Assembly (NCBI GenBank): GCA_029834535.1
Contig: JAQMWT010000115.1
Coordinates: forward strand, 1-64,000
Direction of reading: 5' to 3'
Length of the DNA: 64,000 nucleotides
Origin: Chrysophaeum taylorii
Taxonomy: Eukaryota > Sar > Pelagophyceae > Pelagomonadales > Pelagomonadaceae
The notes under the pieces are model-generated. The model searched no databases. It had not been told where the DNA came from and saw nothing but the letters and a program-made list of their open reading frames with translations. Shown in pieces: positions 59,862 to 64,000 of the stretch; the first letter of the stretch is position 1; every line of letters starts with the position of its first letter. A program made the position numbers and the translations under genes.

Positions 59862-61274
59862 CTACCCAATCTTTAGTTGGCAAGGGAGGTTGTGACAGGT
59901 GAGGGAGTCTCGGACGTTCTCGTCGTAGGTGACCAGGATCTGGCCCTCTCGCACGCGGAAGTAGCGCCGGACGCTATCTGAGGTGCCATAGGCCTCGACG
60001 TGCGCGCTAGCGGGAAGCACGGCGTATGCGTCGATTCGCCCGTGCTTGACTTCCTCGAGCATAAAAATGTCCACGGGCATGCGCATCGGAAGCGCGGCGT
60101 CAACTAACCGCCGAGCTCCGCGCCACGACGCGACGTAGCCACCGATAGAGACGTGGGCGCACGCGTAGTCGAGTTTGAGGACTGGCACTTCGGCCGCAGA
60201 TGCTGCCTCGTGGCATGCCCTGTTGGCACCAAATTCGCGCAATTCCTCGGCGCCCACGCTATAGTGGCCTTGGAGCCCCATATCGAGCGCGAGGATGTCC
60301 CATTCGACGGACCCATCTTCGCCCGCGACGAACAGCTCCTCGAGGGCCTGTCGCACGATCCGGCTCATATTTGGGTGGACGTGGCAATCGTCCTCGAGGA
60401 TGACCGCCGCCGGCAAGCCCGCTTCGACAATATCTCGCCACGCGGTCAAGTGCGACAAATAAGACCCGAGCTCGCCTTGGCTCAGAACCACGTCGTCTGC
60501 CACGGTCCGCAGAATTACGCGCTGCGGCACGTAGACGCCGTCCACCGCCGACAACCACCGGACCCTGCAGGGTTGGTTCGCGAGCTGGTGGCGCAAGAAC
60601 AGGCGGCGCGAGTGCGAGCGCCAGAGGTTGACGACGATGACGGCGAGCTGGTCATTCGCGAGCATCGTTTGCATGACCATCGCTGAGGCCGAGGGTGGGT
60701 GCCGACGCCTCGCACGCCCCGGCGCTTCGTAGGTCGCTAGAGAGAACGCCGGCGCCGAAGCCGACGCGAATGCTTCCCATTGCTGGCGGCGCTGCTCGTC
60801 GCGGATGCGCAGCTGCGACTCGACCACCCGCCCGATGTGCTGTTGCAAGGTAGCATTGATGTTGGCCAATCGCGTCGCCACGAACTCGGCCACGACTTCC
60901 TCCGCCGCAGTCTTGTCGTGCCAGACGACCTTGACAGCGGCATCCCGGAGGAGAACGGGGATGACGACCCTCGCGGCGTCCTCAGAAGAATTTTCCGCTT
61001 GGCGCAGCGCCTCCAGGACAACACTCTCCGAGCTTTCCCTGATGCCGCGGAGTTCGTCCTTGCTCGTGGGGAGGGCACGGATGCCAAGGGAAGTGACGAA
61101 GGACCTGAACGAAAGCTCGGGGCCCAAGTCGGCGAAGAGAGGCACCAAGTGGGCGACGCCCTCGAACACAACTGGGAGATGGAACGACGGTTTGCTTGGG
61201 ACGCGAATGTCGATCGTGTTGGCTTGAGCCAACGCAAGAACTAATGACAAGTTATTATGTAGCCGTCGCATCAC
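59862..61274 (-). CDS. GT25-like glycosyltransferase, secretory pathway
   Basis: This is a 470-residue single-exon ORF. The N-terminus MMRRLHNNLSLVLALAQA is a signal or anchor. Residues about 60-190 are helical stem-like sequence. From about 205 on it resembles glycosyltransferase family 25 (collagen and LPS galactosyltransferase type): AVIVVNLWRSHSRR, LSQGELGSYLSHLTAWRDI, AVILEDDCHVHPNM with the acidic metal/nucleotide-sugar site, and YVASWRGARRLVD. Family members move galactose or glucose onto proteins or glycans. The acceptor is unknown here. The C-terminal KIG does not form a retention signal. Confidence 0.75.
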   Translation of the reverse strand: MMRRLHNNLSLVLALAQANTIDIRVPSKPSFHLPVVFEGVAHLVPLFADLGPELSFRSFVTSLGIRALPTSKDELRGIRESSESVVLEALRQAENSSEDAARVVIPVLLRDAAVKVVWHDKTAAEEVVAEFVATRLANINATLQQHIGRVVESQLRIRDEQRRQQWEAFASASAPAFSLATYEAPGRARRRHPPSASAMVMQTMLANDQLAVIVVNLWRSHSRRLFLRHQLANQPCRVRWLSAVDGVYVPQRVILRTVADDVVLSQGELGSYLSHLTAWRDIVEAGLPAAVILEDDCHVHPNMSRIVRQALEELFVAGEDGSVEWDILALDMGLQGHYSVGAEELREFGANRACHEAASAAEVPVLKLDYACAHVSIGGYVASWRGARRLVDAALPMRMPVDIFMLEEVKHGRIDAYAVLPASAHVEAYGTSDSVRRYFRVREGQILVTYDENVRDSLTCHNLPCQLKIG

Positions 61275-61963
61275 TACTAGCGTCGCTACTACCTATAGTC
61301 CACACAAATGTTTAATGTGTTGATTCTTCGGCTAGTAGTGTGCCCATTGTCCGCGGCCTCCTGATCTCTGCCGGAACCTGTGGCTTCGTCGGCGCCCGCC
61401 GCGCCTGCACATGGGTTTGCGTGCACGCCGACTGGGACAGGATCCACGACGACAGCCTTTGATGAGTTATTATAGTCCGCGGCGGTGTCCAGGGTGCCGG
61501 CTCATGGATCCTGGCTGCAAAGTCCACCAATAACGCAATTGACTCATGCCTCCGCGAATGTCGAGGAGACGCTCAACTTCTACCTGGACCTCGCTTCTTA
61601 TAACCCAAAGCGACGCATCTCAACACTCTCCACGACGAAGAGCCCACTCTGCACACTCAAGGGGGGCGATAGTAGCTGATGCTGCCGCAACTACTACAAC
61701 AAGCAGGAGCATCTCTCGGTCCACAGGAGCGCGCAACGGCGGCTACGATATATACTACGTTTATTACGGCGGCTAAAATTAATAATTGTTAAGGAGAGAT
61801 CAATTTCCTCTCATCCAACGAAGGGGGGCACGTGCGGCTCCGTCATGAGCAGCATACGGGAAAACGGGATTTCTTTCCTTTCTCTCGGCGCGGGACTTCG
61901 GCGGAGGGTGTGTTCCGTGAACTCGCGTCGGCGGATCCCCTAAACTGAGGTGATTAATTTTCT

Positions 61964-62007
<44 letters not shown>

Positions 62008-62329
62008 TGGCGAGATGGCTGACTCACCGTAAACTTGCCGCGATAAAACCCAAAGGCCCTCGATGGTTGGCCAACATGTTGTAATTGTCCAGGCGGGAGG
62101 GGGAAAAAGGTCCGCCGCTTCGTTCCGGACCGCGTCGAAAGAGAGTAATAAAAGAAGGGCAACAGCAGCAGCTTCGTCGTCGTAATAACCTTCTCTCTCT
62201 CTCTCTCTCTCAGTAAATAACTACTATAGGTAGAAGACATGAATGATCAAGGAGGGTGTTGTTAAAGAGAGGAGGGGTGCCCGTTGGGGTGGAATGGACT
62301 CGTGGTGGTAGAAGCCGTAGAAAGAAGCG
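61275..62329. other. Intergenic with (CTTT)n and (CT)n repeats
   Basis: No gene is seen. A CTTT array lies at about 61963-62007 and a CT array at about 62190-62211. ORFs here are short and compositional. Confidence 0.6.
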
Positions 62330-63451
62330 TCAGGCTTGCTTAGATTTGGTGGTGGACGCGTTCTTAGGTTTTTCGAATCCGAGGTGGATTTCGGTGATGG
62401 AGGCGGGATCGACGCAGTAGTGGACAGCGCCGAGGTCGTCGCCGTTGTTGATGGTGCCTCGTTGGAGCGTGATGGCCACGACACCGCCGTTGGCGATTTT
62501 GACGTCCCGGGCGGAGAAGGGGTTCGAGGCCTTTGGAAGAAATTCGCGGAAGAAGCTGCGGAACCAGAGGGAGTGACCCCCGACGACGATTACGTCTTCG
62601 TCGCGTTTGAGGGCCCACTCGGCAAAGGCGAGCATGCGCTTGAGGCCGTTCCCGCGGAGGGACTTGTTTCCCGAATTGTAAGTGACGTCGAAGCGGTCCT
62701 CGGGGAAGTCGATGATCGGCGCCTTCAAGGGCGGCGTGAGCGACAGGGTGTCTATGTTCGTGGAAATCTCCTGGAGAGAACTTAGGACGACGATCTTATC
62801 GTCCGGATTTTTGTCGAGTCTCGTCTTGAGGGCGAGCGCGACCGTCTGCGCCGCGCGGCGGAGGTTCGAGGTCGCGACAACCGAGGTGAGGGAGTCCCCA
62901 CTTCCCAGGCAGGCCGCGACGTCGCGCGCCCCCGGAGATGTCGGCTTGAAATGGGCGAAGACGTCGTCGAGGTCGCGCGCCTGGGCCAAACCGCTCTCGT
63001 TGAGCGGGCTGTCGTACAAAATCGATCCGTCCGACAGGCGGAGCCACAGCAAGGTTTCGCGGAAGAGCGCGACGAGCGCCTTGAAAGGGACGAGAATCTT
63101 AGGCCCGACGTTAAATACGAGATTCCACTCCGACTCGCCGTGCCGGATCAGGATGAGACGCTTGGACCGCTTGTCCGTCGCCGACGCGACGAGAATCGGG
63201 TCCGGACGCCCCTTCTTTTTCCACTTCTTGTCCTTTCCGATCACCATCATCAGCAATCCCTTGACCAACAGCGACACCTTGACAAACAAGATCTCGCGCC
63301 CGATCGGGTCGAAGAAGATGGTCGAGGTCACCACCACGGCGACACCCACGACCAGGACCGACGACACGGGCCGCGGCGGGGACAGCGGGAGGATGCTGAG
63401 CCCGCACAGTAGCCCGCTAAGCAGCGTCCCCGTGTTCTCGGCGCCTCCCAT
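62330..63451 (-). CDS. Membrane-anchored histidine phosphatase (PGAM-like)
   Basis: The 373-residue protein starts with two hydrophobic segments (LLSGLLCGLSILPL and VSSVLVVGVAVVVTSTIFF), a third near VSLLVKGLLMMVI and a Lys-rich spacer. The catalytic domain begins with LILIRHGESEWN, the phosphohistidine motif RHGE; SPLNESGLAQARDL and SNLRRAAQTVALAL follow, and VIVVGGHSLWFRSFF supplies the second catalytic His. All core residues of the histidine phosphatase superfamily are present. The substrate could be a sugar phosphate, phosphoprotein or inositol compound; sequence does not say. No introns are seen. Confidence 0.85.
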   Translation of the reverse strand: MGGAENTGTLLSGLLCGLSILPLSPPRPVSSVLVVGVAVVVTSTIFFDPIGREILFVKVSLLVKGLLMMVIGKDKKWKKKGRPDPILVASATDKRSKRLILIRHGESEWNLVFNVGPKILVPFKALVALFRETLLWLRLSDGSILYDSPLNESGLAQARDLDDVFAHFKPTSPGARDVAACLGSGDSLTSVVATSNLRRAAQTVALALKTRLDKNPDDKIVVLSSLQEISTNIDTLSLTPPLKAPIIDFPEDRFDVTYNSGNKSLRGNGLKRMLAFAEWALKRDEDVIVVGGHSLWFRSFFREFLPKASNPFSARDVKIANGGVVAITLQRGTINNGDDLGAVHYCVDPASITEIHLGFEKPKNASTTKSKQA

Positions 63452-63465
63452 CAGTGTGAAATCGG

Positions 63466-64000
63466 CCGGCGGGTTAAGTGTTTAGGAGTAAACTCAAAGG
63501 TTAGCGAACATATGTGCTGAGCAGCTTAGGTTCGCGGGGGTGAGAGCGTCGGGATGAAATGAGAGTGGGGAGGGCGGGCGTAAGGGGTGAAAGGTGTAAG
63601 TAAGGACGGCGAGGCGTTAGCCTAAAAACCGCCCGGGCGCCGCCAGGGGCCCGGAGGCCGAGAGACGTAGGGGAAACAAGTTGGCGTTTCTGTAAGCGTC
63701 TTGGCGCTCCCTGAAGTGCGCCTGTGCGTAATGCCGTTGCCGGAGGTGGGCGGTGGCTGCACCGCCTTCGACATACTGGGGGCCTGCTACAAGGAGACGG
63801 GCACGCTCACGATGCACCGTGAAGGAGAGACGCCGGTAAAAACGCGTTGTCTGAGCCGCCGGGTTAAGTGTTAGGATGCGATGGGCCGTCGCGCAACCAA
63901 GATCCGATGGGAAAAGCCCGCGCAAACCAAGCGCGATGGCCCGTGCGCTCGGTCGGGTCACACCCTCACCTTCGTGGGGAACTCCGGGTTCTTGTTCGGC
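63466..64000. repeat. Dispersed repeat and GGGTTAAGTGTT direct repeats
   Basis: The block at 63486-63570 (GAGTAAACTCAAAGGTTAGC, then GCAGCTTAGGTTCGCGGGGG) is another copy of the element piece at 21405-21520. The motif GGGTTAAGTGTT occurs at about 63471 and 63861, 390 bp apart, with similar GCCG-rich bases before it, and could mark ends of a short mobile sequence. A 114-codon minus-strand ORF (63961-63617) inside is unrecognised. Confidence 0.5.

Overview
This looks like nuclear DNA of a photosynthetic eukaryote with a red-algal-type secondary plastid, most likely a stramenopile alga; I cannot settle the exact group. The genes are very GC-rich and tightly packed. Introns are tiny: nine that I could resolve by reading-frame joining are 39-79 bp long. 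The light-harvesting protein begins with a signal peptide followed by an Ala|Phe junction, as in stramenopile plastid pre-sequences. There are no bacterial operons, tRNAs, rRNAs or CRISPR arrays.

Layout. 1-7.6 kb is decayed repeat DNA: a broken retroelement on the minus strand (gag-like, protease-like and cytosine-methyltransferase fragments) and a frameshifted LINE on the plus strand. 7.9-12.27 kb is a distinctly AT-rich retroelement with three overlapping ORFs: an unrecognised gag-like protein, a retropepsin-like protein, and a protein with C5-cytosine DNA methyltransferase motifs. 12.9-17.9 kb holds a damaged fringe-like glycosyltransferase, a membrane-anchored RhoGEF and a divergent PLP-dependent decarboxylase-like protein. 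Two Helitron-helicase-type fragments in opposite orientation (18.0-19.1 and 39.3-40.6 kb) bracket a gene block: SETD3-like methyltransferase, secreted glycoside-hydrolase-like protein, a bacterial-type SF1 helicase with a nuclease-like tail, centrin-3, argininosuccinate lyase, a TIR DNA transposon, nicotinate phosphoribosyltransferase and coproporphyrinogen oxidase.

41-64 kb continues with a small four-helix membrane protein, a 2OG-Fe(II) oxygenase, a CYP710/CYP61-like sterol desaturase P450, an RPEL-like repeat protein, a PSI-type light-harvesting protein, a ClpS-like protein, a GNAT acetyltransferase, VWA8 (AAA+/VWA), diacylglycerol kinase, a GT25-like glycosyltransferase and a membrane-anchored histidine phosphatase. 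These are mostly housekeeping genes: tetrapyrrole, NAD, arginine and sterol synthesis, lipid signalling, actin and centriole functions. They form no single pathway. Neighbouring genes are often divergent with 79-118 bp between starts, or convergent with 52-120 bp between ends.

The most interesting signal is the association, seen twice in this window, of retroelement gag/protease-like ORFs with a downstream C5-cytosine methyltransferase ORF. Next are the TIR transposon that fills the shared promoter space between argininosuccinate lyase and NAPRT, and the helicase-nuclease of bacterial type. All domain calls come from reading motifs by eye; no database search was run.
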